64,000 nt of DNA from Taenia hydatigena (Eukaryota > Platyhelminthes > Cestoda > Cyclophyllidea > Taeniidae). The stretch spans positions 6,916,168 through 6,980,167 of the forward strand of contig JADWOT020000004.1 in assembly GCA_036345935.2 (NCBI GenBank). Reading direction: 5' to 3'. Shown here piece by piece: positions 1 through 12,442 of the stretch; positions within the stretch are counted from its first letter, which is position 1, and each line of letters begins with the position of its first letter. Made by a program: the position numbers and the translations under genes. The notes under the pieces were generated by a model. It had not been told where the DNA came from. It saw nothing but the letters and a program-made list of their open reading frames with translations, and did not search any database.

Positions 1-2107
1 ACATTGGCGTTTGGCAGAATGCTGATGCCAGCATTGCAGTAGCAAATGCACGAATAAGTGCCTCGCTACTGCGCTTAGCACTGGCGTACACAGAATGGGA
101 ATAAAGGAGGCGCAGATGACGTGATTTGGCAAGAATGCGAGAGTGAGAAGTGGAGGAAAATGTTATGTGTGCGTGTGTGTGTGCTGGCATAGTCATATAA
201 GAAAAGCAGGAGGGCGGGATAGTAAAGAGGCAAATGCATGAATGTGAGGGGAATGAGTAAGTAAGGGAGTAATATAGCGATGCTGCATAGAGTATGCTCA
301 TTCTTTACCTCGTTTGTGCAGCATTTGTTAAAAGTTAGCTCAAATATATTGTGCCATTAGTGCCATGTGAGAATATTTTTAATATGACAATGGAGTCTGA
401 TAGGTCTTTTAGCCATTACCGCAGAATGTCTCTAAGTCTGAGCTTGTTCTTTGAAAATAATGAACAAGAATCCCAACAAAATTTGGCGGCAAAGGTATGC
501 GACTTGCCAAGATGTGATTTGACATCTCCCTTCCAGCGTTACAACGTAGATGATGCTTAAGATCAACGGTCTCACACTCCATTGACATGCATGGATGTAG
601 CTTTTGCAAAGCCAGTGGCAAAACTATGAGATCATTAACCTTCCTTCCCTAGCGTCGCACAGTTAGCACTGATTAGTTAGAGCTAAATCAGGAAAAATAC
701 CATCTTATAAGGTGCGGCTAGCTGTTATTAGCCACGTGCAATCACTTCGCTTCTTCTCGCTATATGTAGATAGTCCACACCAAGAAATGTGTCAAATTGG
801 AGATAAGCCCTTTCGTAAAGGAGTGACCTCAACAACTGGTCTCTTTAATCTAGTTATTTGGAGTGCAATTAACAAGGTCTCCTCCCACCGTTACTACTCA
901 GAGGTTGTGAAGTGACGGGACGAGTTAAAGAAAATCAGGAAAGCGGGTCTGATTTGCTCATCTTCTATATGCACCATAATTATGGCACTAACATCTCTGA
1001 TTACCGTGCTAGTCGATGTGTGAATTAGGGGTGGTAGTCGAGGTATCGTTGGTTTTGCCAGAAACTCGACCGCAAAATCCATTCATTAAGTTGATTTGGT
1101 CGAGAACCTCCCTTGGTGAGATGCACATCGTTGTGACCTCACTTCGTTGCATGAGAGGTAAAGTAGTGATAAATGAGCACTCTTCTGTATCTGAAGTCTC
1201 CTCAGATTTTGGCGAAGCTAAGAAATCTTTCCTGCCTTTCCCAGTATTTGGCAACACTTTGATTACAGGTGTTTTGAAAATCCAGATAATCAAGAAATTC
1301 AATGAATAGCTTTAGGTCAGCTAGAGCAAAGACATGTCAAATGAACAACAAATGTTAAAAGCGGAACTTCAGCTGTTTAGAAAATAAGTCTACTTTTTCC
1401 ATTGATACCATCGGTGCAGAAGCTGCCGTCCAATAATGCATAACAAAGTCAACATTGTTGTGTCAGAGTTCGAAGATCAGCGAAAGAAAAAAAATATTGT
1501 AAAAGCGAAACAAGGATGTAAATGGTGTGTTCTGGGTTCAACAGCACCCGCCAACGTGGCAACAACACTGACACCTCTGAATAACCAGATCATAGCTGAG
1601 GTCTACATCATTTTATCTAGTGAGCATAAGTTATTATGGGTAAAATCCAGAGACCAGCGCTAACATTTATAATGTTTGCAAGTAAAAGTAATGCAGCACT
1701 GAATGTTTGTTCAAAGATTAAAGTTGTTCCCTCAAGTGGAATGAAGAAGGGTCCATATTACTCTTGGCCCCAAATTTGTACTACTAATTGAAAGGCCGTC
1801 ATCGAGTGACTACCATTGTACAGCAGCAAACAATCGGATGGCTGAAAAGGGGTAGGTAATGGAGAGTAGGGTAGTGAAAGGGAAGGGAGAAGAGACTTAT
1901 TCACAGTCAACTTGGTGATTGTCCTATTTATACTTATCCATTAAGTTTGCGGTCAGAGATAGCACTCGTATAAATAGTCACTTCGATGAAACGTGAGGCG
2001 ATACGGTTAAAAATGTTTCTAGTGTCTGGCTTTTCCTCTTGTCTAAGAAGCTACAGATCCTGAATTCGAATAGAGTTTGTTTTATTTCAAGGGAATATTG
2101 TATAAGC

Positions 2108-2172
2108 ATGGAGGCATTATTGAACAGCATTAAAGGTGAACTTCGCCTTTGCTATTGCTTCAAAAGTTTCAG
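2108..2172 (+). other. N-x-AFA exon-like fragment (diverged copy)
   Basis: This is a diverged relative of the blocks at 20006-20072 (-), 30930-31038 (+) and 52575-52641 (+). It starts like them with ATGGAGGCA, and in the shared frame reads V-N-F-A-F-A-I-A-S-K-V-S against N-P-A-F-A-I-T-S-N-V-A-Q in the others. The position matching the GTGAG splice donor of the better copies reads ACGG here, so the donor is lost and the frame stops shortly after. I read it as a relic exon; no product can be assigned. Confidence 0.35.
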
Positions 2173-5100
2173 ACGGTTGATTTACACCCTTCCATCTCCA
2201 GATTGGACTTGACGTGCGAGTTCGGGTGCGATTCGAGTAAACACCCGTTACGGCATTACTGACTATGAATGAGTAGCCTGGTGCCTCAAGATGCGTGATC
2301 GAATCTCAGTCGATCAATCTGCCAAATTTTGATGGACTGAATGCAATTCGCGTAACCTTTTGCACAATCACTTTGGCACACTATCAAGCGGTTTTGGTGC
2401 CTGTTTCAAGGAGGAAAGAAATTAATTAGCGTCACTGAGAAAACTCTGCTGAGACATCCAGAGTTGTTTGATGAGGGTGAAGATGATGGCGTGAGGCTCA
2501 TTTTACACCCGTATAATACTAACTTGTCCATAACTCTGTTGAGTCGGTTTGTAGACTCTTGCATGTAGATGGAATATCCTTGCACTAGCGCAACGGGTCT
2601 TTTCATTTGGTTGTGAAGGCTGGCACCAAACATGAATGTCAATTCGCATACGATGTGCACGTTAATGTCCATGAGACACATTAGGATTTGAATTTTACCT
2701 AATAGAAAGATCACATCGTGTCTAGATCATCAATGAACATGAAGCTGGCTCAGCAGAATGGATGTGAGTGTGTGATTGCAGCATTTTCATTTCTTTGCTG
2801 TTAGGTTGTTGGAGAAGATATGCGTAGGAGGGCGGGCATTGAGGGGCGAAGAGGTGGAATGTGTAACGCAAGGGAGACAAAAGAATGATCTGGTAAGTGT
2901 GTTCGCAATCAGACACGAAGATGAACAAGTTGAACTAGAAGTTTGTCTCTGCTTGCTACAGTTACTTTATTCTGTGTTCACATGGATGCGATGCAGTTGG
3001 TGGTGGCGATGGTTGAGTGTGGAAGTAGACTTCTGACCAGTAGCCATTTCAATGGCTAAGTGCGTGGTCAAAAGTGTGCGCTCGGAGCTATCATCCAAAG
3101 AAAGTGTAATATTTTGCATACTATTAGCGTTGGATCCGAAGTCACCGCAGGACATGGAGTTGCTTCCTAGCGTACCATCGCGTTAGTGATATGATGGACA
3201 TTGGTGCATAATTCGTAGCAGATTTGCGTTGAGGTGCATCGCGAGTGCATCTGTTTCCGTGTACTAGTAATCAGGAGCGAGGTTAGTTCTGTCTGCTGTG
3301 CAGCCTTCTATGGTACTCAAATGAGGATGTTGTTCAAAAATTGGTCGTTGCTTTCTTTCTATGCCTAGTTCTTAACGCATTTGCCCACCTTTCATATGCT
3401 TTAATAGCCTCATTTCAATTAGCGGTGGTTGACTTTTGTGATGTGCTCATTTACTTTTGCAAGGGTGTAGGGTGCCATTCGTTGACGTTGCTTCTTAGTC
3501 GACTAGAAGGCATTCGGTGGGGGTGGTGGTAGTGGTGAAAGTTGGCTTAGCAAGAGCGAGTAGGATGATTACATCAATATCCGAATGTAAGACAGCGCAG
3601 TACAGTGTGGAAAAATGAAAGCTCAGCTCAAGATAACGTGGAGTAGTATGGAATGGTGCAAACAAGGAGGAAGAATCCGCCCTCACCACCTAGCAAGGGC
3701 GCCATTGACATAAGCCATAAGCCCTTTTCCTCAGTAAACAAACAGCTGGCCAACTGCTGCTGCTTTACTGCCCATACGTTTTACTGCCTAATAAGATCGA
3801 AGAATAAATGAGCCTAGTGAGAATACGCTGTCATGCTTTCATGTTTCCCATCCATCTGTCAGTACTTCACTAGCACCCACTATCACCATCGACACAACAA
3901 CAGCAAAAGCAACTTTGTACTTGTCACCTCTGACCTCATACGCGCTATCCTCTCTACCTGTCAACAACTGCCCATCTGCACGGCAGATTACCCACCCACC
4001 CACTCACCCAATCAGTCGTTCGTTCTCCTGCCCACTACTACTTCTTTCTACGACCGCTATGAATATCGGTATGCCGATCCGACGCACAATGGCGATGGCT
4101 TGACCACATCAAAGGTATTCACTGATGTGACTTGGAGAAAGAGGGAGAGAAAGAGCAAAAGAGGAGAACAATGGAACGCCAGAAGGAAGCTGACGGGTTT
4201 CCATCTCCAGCTCAATCAATCGCACATCTGCAGCACACACGGCCAAGCACTGGTTTGCCGATTGGTCTGAAATCTCCCTAAACTACCCTACAGTGCTTCC
4301 CTACACCGCCTTGTTGCCCTCATCAGTGGGACGAGCAAAGATGAAAGCAATGTACGACGTGATATTAAAAGTGGCCGCTAACGCGTTTACACATTTACCA
4401 CGATCTCTCTCTCCCCATCCACCCCTCAGCTAAAACGCCGCTCAGACGACGATGGCCTAGTGGACATGGTTCTGGCATTTGAGGTATAGACTATGTACAT
4501 GGCAGTGGCGGTCTTGCGTTTCATGCGATCAGTGTTCATGGCGGAGTCGCGAATGAATGGCGCTGGAAAGATCGGTGGCTTATAAGAGGTCTGAATGGGC
4601 TTGAAGTTTAAGCGAGATGAAAATAATTTGGCGGATCAGTTCCGTCAATGTTCACAACCACAATACACAAAGCTTGAATAATCTGAGCGCACATCCAAAC
4701 GTGCAGTATAATTACGTTATCATTGGCAGTCAGTAATGTGGTTTTTTATCGAGAACACAAGACACTAACCTTACAAAGTCAGCAACACCCGGTCCATAAA
4801 AACAGGTCAAAAATCTGCCTTCAATTAAACATTATAACTGCTCCGATCTGTGCCGAGCACAGGACAATTATTAACTACCAATTTTCAGAGAGCAGGGGAA
4901 ACGATGGCAGTTACACTGAGATTAAGAGGACAAAAAAGAAGGGCAGAGAATGTGCAGCCTCTCCCTCGTTCATTACTCCTTGACAAAATTTAACGTAGAG
5001 CGTAGGAACAGAGAACCACTCCATCGGTCTCGAGCTTTGTATCAGCTCCTTCAAGAAGAGTCAAGCTAATCCAAAGAATTGTCTTTTCATCGAATGCTTT

Positions 5101-6189
5101 ATAAACTTCAGGAGACATAGAGTTTGGTCGTATGAGGTATCAGTCGCTCAAGACCGCATAAAGCAGGCGAGAAATGGACCAGCAATAACTGACCAAACAG
5201 AACTTCGCAGTTTCCTTAGCATGTCAAATTACTAAAGACGTTCTATTAAAGGCTTTGCTAAGGTTGCTAGTCCCTCAATTAAGTGATTGAAAAGCTGGCA
5301 AACAAGTAGGAGATCGAGCATATCGAAGTGAAGTACAGAGGCCGGCGACATCTGTCCCCCATGAAGCCATCCCGCGACGCGTGGCACCGATCCAGTCAGA
5401 AGAGGTTAATCACATACGCTCGCATACGCGTTCCACCGCCTTCTAACATTCATCTTACTTCCCACGTTATCATCGCTTTCACCATTCAGTTCTACATCAC
5501 TGCCTCCGTCCCACTTCGACATCTACTCACTTTTGTTCCACTTCTCATCATTCACCTTTACCGCCTCCGTGCCAATCTATCCGTAATACTCCAGCTTCCT
5601 TCTCTGTCGTTGGACTCCAAAGTGTCAACGCAGATAGAAATTGCAGAAATTAGAGGTAGACTGTGCTATAATCCTGTTTCATCATAGCCTCCTCCTCACT
5701 AACTTCATTTACGTGCGTTGGCGTTCCAGTATTGCTGCAAGTAGTTCACTTCACTTATCAAAGTAAACCATGAAAAGCGTCTTCGAGTTTGTCGATTGAT
5801 AGAAACTTATATCCCTTCCACAAGGCTCATTCCTTCAAACCTCACTCAAAAACGTGATTGAAGAAATGCGTAACGAAGGTATCTAGGAGAATGTGGAAAA
5901 AGAGAACAGGTAATAAGGAACGCAGTGCCACATCACTGCGCAGAAACATCCGGCAATAGCCCTTCTCCATTCTTTTCTCTACTTCCTCTCCTCTGTGAGC
6001 GTCTCATCCTCGCCTCTCATCCAACTATTCTTTCGTGGCTTTCAGCCTAACAATCATGTATGTTTATCCCTTCTACTGGAGAGGTGCAATCATCACTGTT
6101 GTCCTCCCTGGTGCAGCACAGCAATTGTCCCAGTTATGCAATTTGAAATACGCAGCAAAAGCACACCTCCACAAGCTTTATTTCAGCTA

Positions 6190-6387
6190 CTAACAGACAG
6201 TCGCCATTGTCTTCACTAGATTCATATCTCGCGTTGCCCCAACTGCCAGAAAGTCGTCCTTCCAAAAGGAAACAACAGAGATAAAAAGCTGACGGAAAGC
6301 AGACCAGACACGGCGGTGCATTTCATTTAAAGCACATTGGTATTGGTGGTCCGTCTCTTCCTCCTCCACTGCTTTTGCATGCGCCAT
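6190..6387 (-). CDS. Small uncharacterised ORF (65 aa)
   Basis: An ATG-started frame beginning M-A-H-A-K-A-V-E-E-E-E-T-D and ending in TAG. Its mix of acidic, basic and aromatic residues (including R-R-V-W-S-A-F-R-Q-L-F near the middle) looks more like a globular protein than most chance frames nearby. The frame is also open upstream of the ATG. There is no second copy in the window and no recognisable motif. It could be an exon of a longer gene or chance. Confidence 0.25.
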   Translation of the reverse strand: MAHAKAVEEEETDHQYQCALNEMHRRVWSAFRQLFISVVSFWKDDFLAVGATRDMNLVKTMATVC

Positions 6388-8129
6388 ATTGCAGAGAAAT
6401 CGATTAAGGTGAAACGACACGAAAGGAAGTGATGTCTGTTGCCACAAAACCACTTGCAATGGGTGCCTCCTAAGTCCAACATCAGACGGGGCTGAGAGAC
6501 ACTACGCGACAATATGTGCCGCTAGTCGATTCACACGTGTAGGATTCGAAATGGTCAATCGCACAACAGCGTCGGATATGATCGTTAACGTGTTGTTTCG
6601 TCCACTGCTACTCATACTTCTTCGTGGATTCGTCCCTTTAATTCAGTTGGCCATCAGTGCCACCCATTCGCTTCTTTTTTCCCTTTACTGAGCCTCTTGT
6701 TAATTTTTTGCGTTTGTTACCTCCCTCGCCATCCCGGCATCAGTTCCAACCATCCGGCCCGCCGTTCCAGAGAAGACAAAAGGCCAAAACCGATGTCTAC
6801 AGTAAAAATTATGGATAAGTTATGCTACCTCTCCCTCTCCTGACCCTGTGCTATCTTCTTACCTCGCTAGCACACATCACTTTAGTATTATTAAATATGC
6901 TAGTTCCATGTGCGAAGTTTACTTCAATCTGAAATAAGGGAGGAAGTAGGAGAGTCACAATAAGGAAAATGCGTTTAAATATTAGTGAAGTGAGTTGGTG
7001 GGTGAGTGATGGAGTGTTGGCGATAGGTGAATTTTAAATTATTATGGCAATTAAATGGCCATACGATGGACAGCTGAAGGAGATCTTCATATAGGATAGA
7101 AATGTCGATTTGGTCGGCTAGAAGGGCAATTGAGGAGGAGAGGATGAGTTGAATATGGTTCTGCACTACATATGCACAGGCACACACACAGACGTTCCTG
7201 CCTGTTTTTGGGACAACGATTGAGGCGACTCTTTAAAGGAGAAATTGCGCTCCTGGAAGAACTGTGAGCAGTCGAAGGGACACCTCGGTCGGTGTGATCA
7301 AGCCTTACTCGCTTCAAGGCCTTTAGCTGTTCCGACTTAAGGTCAAAACACTTGTAAGCAACATCGCACGTGTCTAGAACGATAGACTAAGTGTCTCTGT
7401 CAAATCCTCTCCCACTTTTGATTGAGTAAGCCTCGAAACATTACAACCCGACATTACCGCAAAGTACGCAGTGCAAAATTCGAGTTAACGTTAATTGTGA
7501 CTGGTTACCCACTCGTCGGTGCCTCATTTTAATAATTACCAACTCGAAAAACTGTTTAGCTTTGCTTAGTTGCAGGACAAATGACAGATTTGGATGAGTG
7601 AAGCAGTTTAAACTGGAAATTTTCTGTTTGAAGCAATTAATTCCTGCAACTGAGAAATGCTTTCATCGCCAATTCGCAATGATTTGAGCACTTTTCTGTT
7701 TGACTTCACCTCGGCTTCTTAACCAATGCTACTGTCGCAGTACAAAACATCATTCTTGTTCCTTCATTTAGCTATTCATAACCAAGTCAATGCTGCGAGG
7801 AAATGGCTCATCAAAGTAAACTCAATCATGAATAAATGGAAATTGCCATCAAATTATGTCGGGTTCAAAAAACAAGTTAGATACTAGATGCTATTGAATG
7901 AAGTCGGAGCGAATTTGCTAACGAAAGTTGATATTTTAGAAATTTTAAACAAGTGCACATTATTTTGCAATTCTTGAAGAAAATTACAGACATTGTCAAG
8001 TCGAAGCATTATATTTTAGAACCAAAATCCACTTTGATCATCCATTTCACCAAAGCACCCATGCAACTTTACATTATGGTGATTTCACGGATAACAATAA
8101 CGATATAGACATCAATCTAAAGTGCAAAC

Positions 8130-8345
8130 ACTGGTGATCCGGCTTTAAAATTCTTTGTTAGCTATGACTTCTACCTTCTTGTTTAGAAATTGATGAAATG
8201 ATCATGTTTCGTGTGATGCATCTCATGGAGGAGAGGCGAGAACGGTGCCGATACCGAGTACATGAGAACAGATCAGCCCTCAGACATTCGTGTTCCTAAC
8301 CTTCCATTGTTGCCAAATCGCCCAAATTCCATACCTGTCTTAACA
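8130..8345 (+). repeat. Diverged copy of outer palindrome-arm sequence
   Basis: Read on the plus strand, 8130-8345 aligns by eye with 56033-56265: both run from a shared ctactggtga-like start through a run matching ttgttagctatg, a block matching cgagtacat/agagtacac, and the shared block gtgttcctaa. Substitutions and small indels are frequent, so this duplication is much older than the palindrome. The same sequence occurs inverted at about 61815-62045. A minus-strand frame at 8296-8592 runs through it, but I see no domain. Confidence 0.5.
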
Positions 8346-9715
8346 AAGATGGTGCTACAACTTGCCCCTGCAAATAAGTTTGCCTAACTTTGCTATTCCT
8401 AATACGGTTAAGCAAAATCAAGGCGTTATTTAGGACTAATAATGCTTGAAATAGGAGATCAGCAACCCTTCCTTGACTAATCACGACCAAAGTTGTCCTG
8501 AACTTTGTTCTGGGAGCTTCGAGGTGGTGTCGATTGTGTCCATTCGGATATTTCCCGACTAACACAGATGTAAGAGGGTCAAGCAAAAGCAACTAATCTA
8601 CTGTTCTAGGCACGCATTCGGTTGCTTAGAGCTGTCGCAATCGAATGTTGTGATGACTTCGGACAGTGAAAAGAATTATGTCTAAAGTGTTTTACCAAGG
8701 TGTCACTTCAACTTCCAAAGTAGTCCATGATGGGATGGACGCGAAGTGCCGCCTTTGTGATTACGATATGGATGCAAACAACACCTTGAATTTCTTGCAA
8801 CGCCATCAATTCAGGGCAGATGTGTTCTTGAACAAGAGCCAATTCACAACTTCTCTGAAACAACTTTCTTTCTCTTCGAATTGCATTCCTACCTGCTGAA
8901 TCTGATGCTAACGAGAGCATGATGGGAGCATCAGAAATAAATAAGACGAAATTCTGGTGTGAACTTGGCATATTATCACTGCTCGAATTCGACTGCAGGA
9001 TTTCGACTTCGACTATCCATTGTACAGCCTGTTCAACCTAGTTTTCTTAACTTGAGAACCATGAAGGCCTGATCGCACGCATGACTGAATTGGAGGGAAT
9101 TCCCAACATAGTGGAGTTGCAAGTCCACCCTGTTCTGGACAAAACGCAGCATGTCGTGAACTACAGATGAGGGTGTGAATGCGAACATAAAAGGCAGATC
9201 CTTCAACTGAAACAGTAGTGACACCCACCCCGATTGCATTGGGATTTCTACTTACTAGGTCAAACAAATGCCCAAGCGCTTCCTTAAGAGCATTAAGGAA
9301 TAATTGAATAGAAAAGCAAGAGTCCGTGCATTTGAAAGTGGCAAATTGCAGGAACATCGGACGTCGGAATAGGCGCAGGTTACACTGATGTTTATGCTAA
9401 AGCACGTGCCCAAATGATTGCCCAAGGAAAGTGGCAGAAGATAGCACGGTGAACGGAACCGAAGCGTAGCCAAGCAGAGCTTACACCGAGAGTGATTCCT
9501 AAAATACCTGACATTTTCAAGAAGTTCGACTGGCAGACCCCTGCGATTCATGTGCTTCTCGCAATATCAACAAACTAAAGCAAGTTCCGCAAAGGCGAAT
9601 CCGTTGTCGTAGGACCATTAAAATTGTGCGAGCTCAACTGGTTTTACCTTAGTGATCATCGCTCATCTAAAAATGCTTTAAGGCAATAAATGAACTCATT
9701 TGGGACTTACCAAGC

Positions 9716-10297
9716 TCATCTGCTTGAGGGGATTTTATCCCATTTGACTGTACAGCTTGCTCCAAGCATCTGCAAGGCAGGGGCATGACCGGCAAAATTA
9801 GTCATCAAGAAGTGAGTTTTACAAACGGAGGAAAACGTACAAGGACGGCTTAGGCGGATGTGGTTCCTCAGTGTCTCCCATGTTGGACAGTCCCCATAAC
9901 ATTCCATGCAGTAGTAGCGGGCATCAGATGACTCCTTATTTTGACCTGCAACATCACAACAAAGTATGAATTCTGGGGAAGCTTGTATGCCCACTGAAGC
10001 ATGCTTATGCGATAATATATTTCTAGCTAACTGGACTAAAGCATCTACAAACTCACCAGTGTGCGCTTCCATGTAGTGCTGCATGAGTGATTCGAAACTC
10101 TCGAATTGCTGGGGATGCACAAAGCACACGTTGTGCTGCGAAGCTTGGAAAGTGTTTAAATGAGATCGCGCATTCTCGTCAACAAACGAGTTACTGTAGT
10201 GCGAGTGTAATGAGGACAATGTTTGGATTGACCTACCCATTTGATCTATGAGCACCTTCCTAGTCGATGCCTTCATCCTTAAGCATTCTAAAACCAT
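9716..10297 (-). CDS. C2H2-like zinc-finger protein, exon block
   Basis: A 193-codon frame with two zinc-finger-like units. Finger 1 has C58, H61, H74 and H79, with F65 and L71 at the classical C2H2 hydrophobic positions, so it is a C-x2-H-x12-H-x4-H variant. Finger 2 has C130, C133, H146 and C153 with L143 (C2HC-like). A splice acceptor (TTTTAG) lies just before the ATG. Inside the frame, 9946-10056 has a GTGAGT donor and a TTGCAG acceptor, is 111 nt long and is phase-neutral; removing it brings the fingers close together as in ordinary tandem zinc fingers. Zinc binding and a nucleic-acid role are inferred from spacing only. The block ends about 120 bp from the copy A junction, so the gene may be truncated upstream by the duplication. 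Confidence 0.45.
   Translation of the reverse strand: MVLECLRMKASTRKVLIDQMGRSIQTLSSLHSHYSNSFVDENARSHLNTFQASQHNVCFVHPQQFESFESLMQHYMEAHTGEFVDALVQLARNILSHKHASVGIQASPEFILCCDVAGQNKESSDARYYCMECYGDCPTWETLRNHIRLSRPCTFSSVCKTHFLMTNFAGHAPALQMLGASCTVKWDKIPSSR
9946..10056 (-). other. Candidate phase-neutral intron in zinc-finger gene
   Basis: On the minus strand it begins GTGAGTTTG and ends GATGTTGCAG. It is 111 nt, splits a Gly codon at phase 1 on both sides, and contains no stop, so both spliced and retained forms are open. The retained segment lacks finger-like spacing, which favours real splicing. Confidence 0.4.
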
Positions 10298-10636
10298 TCT
10301 AAAATATGTTTAAATTGATGGAGATAGTGTTGAGTGAATCATCGAAAGGCGCACTGGTGGTGCAGCAAATTGATGGATGCAAAGCATCCACCAGTTGTGT
10401 GACAACGTAGTCCCACTGTGTGGAGTGAAGCAGAAAGGGGGATGTTTGTGTAAGGAAGAAGATAAGATGCCTCCAACCGCTCTGCACATGGGCATGTATG
10501 CTAAGTAGGCGAGAAGGGAGGGAAGGCTCCATGCTGCTTGATTAATCTCATAACACCATCTCCTCTGCAATGCGTTCCAAATGGTAGTTGTGTTGTCATT
10601 CCATCACGCGACTCCCTTAAGCAGACGTGGTAGCTA

Positions 10637-10861
10637 TTGCCACCACAGGGCAACTATGCGGAGTTGAATGAAACGCTGATGGAACATACAGACGGGATGG
10701 AGATTATTGTGGGAGATTGGTTTGTCGAACGCCTTTCAATAACATCTGTTGGTGTGTCTGCAGTCGTTTGTAACTTATACTTTGCCAAGTTATGTTGGAT
10801 TGTTGGCCTGCATGTTCTGATATGGGCATGTGGTGGAATCATCAAATCAGAAATAACATGA
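10637..10861 (+). CDS. Exon-like ORF, G-N-Y-A-E-L-N-E family, copy A (frameshifted)
   Basis: A CCACAG acceptor at 10648 precedes a frame reading GNYAELNETL, then EIIVGDWFVERL and SVGVSAV. This part is the same in copies at 22788 (+) and 38944 (-). Past V-S-A-V, copy A shifts frame relative to B and C and loses their Cys-rich tail. No family recognised. The three copies are so alike that conservation alone proves little, but residue content fits a globular exon. Confidence 0.3.
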   Translation: MPPQGNYAELNETLMEHTDGMEIIVGDWFVERLSITSVGVSAVVCNLYFAKLCWIVGLHVLIWACGGIIKSEIT

Positions 10862-10952
10862 AATGTTCTTTATGTCAGACTTGTCACGACGGAAATGAAA
10901 TGAAATTTGTTTTGGCAAGGATAACGATAGTTTCGCTTCAAAATTAGCCTCA

Positions 10953-11362
10953 TTATTTGTGTGGTAGAGCTTCGCGCAAGTTACTTCTCAAATAAATACG
11001 TGACATTGTATTGTTGCATAATATGGCGACACGTGGATGTAATCTACGGGGCCTAGAGAAAACAAACTCGTTCGAGCTATCTAAGAATGAGTTAATGTTT
11101 CCTCGTAATGCTGCATTGTGGAGAGGTTTTGCCTCACAAGGCGACAACGGCGACGACCATGAGAACGTCGTAGAACCACGCTGATGGGTCTCGACGGCAA
11201 AGGAAAAGTAGTTGACAAAAAGCAAATAGGTCTCAAGAATAGGGATGCTACAACACAGCAATAAGTTGTTCTTTGTTGTGGAACACTAACTGGAATGCGG
11301 TTGGGCTTTTTCAATGTGTGCAACAAATGTGATGCAGCGTTGCAAGACTTCATTAAAAGCAA
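10953..11362 (-). pseudogene. Broken counterpart of the copy C 207-codon ORF
   Basis: Two overlapping minus-strand frames (11081-11362 and 10953-11261) together cover what is one frame at 38050-38673 (+) in copy C. The shared stretch includes P-V-S-V-P-Q-Q-R-T-T-Y-C-C. Copy B (23105-23514) is broken in the same way. Either A and B are frameshifted or the open frame in C is accidental; no domain helps decide. Confidence 0.3.
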
Positions 11363-11388
11363 AAGAGGGCATAATACTTAAATAGAAT

Positions 11389-11402
11389 ATATATATATAT
11401 AT
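11389..11402. repeat. (TA)n microsatellite
   Basis: An alternating TA run in copy A. Copy B has a shorter run near 23541, and copy C has tatatacaca near 38152. Confidence 0.8.
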
Positions 11403-12079
11403 TCAGCAAGCAGAGTGTAGAGACCGGTGGCGTGGCCCAAAGGCCAGCTCGTCCGTTTGGAGCAACATGGTCACCCAAGTCACCGTAGCCGAAACCGGCA
11501 ATCAAACAAACAATGCATCAACTTTGAGGTATTGTAGAGCAATCAGAATGTAGTAAATAAAAAGCGTAAGAATTAGAAATGCAGAAACAATAGAAGAAAT
11601 TAGGCATGCGTGTGCAAAGGGTGAAAATCCTCTTGTCATAAAATACTACGCAAAAGGATTGGGTGGCTATCATCAGGTTAATAAGATGAATTGAAGATAA
11701 ATATGAATGACACATAACATTGTAGGGAGAAAGGGGAACAATGAAGCATATTTGTTTCGCTCGTGGTGGGTTTAATATGTTTGAATGGAGGGAGGAAAGA
11801 GGGAGAAGGAATAAGGTGGGGAGCGAATTAAGCCATATAATTATACATTGCTGCGACACCATCGTTTTTCCACTTTTCTGACTACACTGCAGTTGCTAAC
11901 CTTGTTTGATGTTAAAATGCGCTAATTTCTGGAAGTCGCGAGGTTGCTACGAAACATTCAACATTGCTGTACCGCATGGAGATGGCATGGTGCAGACTAG
12001 TTCAGCTAATTTGAAACAAGTGGTCAATCATGAAAGAGAGCAATTACTGGACAAGAACTCATTGATTTGTTGCTAGAAG

Positions 12080-12442
12080 ATGACGCGACTCAGGTGTAAT
12101 AAAACACCCTCACTCACTCACTGCCATCGCTTGTTTTCGTACACTTCGCTCCCACCAACATGGCCGCAAAGGCCTGGCACGTCGGAGGCATTTGTCTTTA
12201 GCCTTGGCACAGCCGAGCCAATCGCCACAGCGATGGCAGAGATAAGATGTCAGATGAATGCGAAGAGAAAAAGCAGATGGGTTAGAGTCAGTCACGATCT
12301 CACGCCTTGCGAATACAGAGCTCATGCTGATCATGTAAGGAATGATTTGCGTATACCATGCAAGATCTTCCATAGGTGTCTCGATGGGCTTTTGCTATCG
12401 TCCAATCTTAATGCTCACTTCCGAACGTGGTCGAATAAATAG
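12080..12442 (+). other. Duplicated open frame, 120 codons, unrecognised
   Basis: Open in copy A and at 24228-24590 in B with almost the same sequence; the C counterpart (37147-37476, -) has an internal deletion of 11 codons that keeps the frame. The opposite strand is also open (12110-12373). There is no motif, and Ser/His/Arg-rich composition is compatible with non-coding DNA. Listed because it is retained in all three copies. Confidence 0.2.

Larger units (their letters stand above)
1..8100. other. Left flank, mostly non-coding
   Basis: Apart from the two items listed separately (2108-2172 and 6190-6387) I recognise no gene here. Frames of 60-145 codons exist on both strands, for example 1009-1309, where both strands are open at once, and 3833-4270 (+), but none has a family motif or a second copy to compare. 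Short CCCA/CACT-rich simple sequence occurs near 3985-4010, and its complement near 6985-7010. The AT-rich stretch 7400-8100 has no frame worth calling. Confidence 0.5.

Noticed and set aside
1009..1309. 97-codon frames open on both strands
   Set aside because: Either could be an exon, but there is no second copy, motif or convincing splice pair to choose one.
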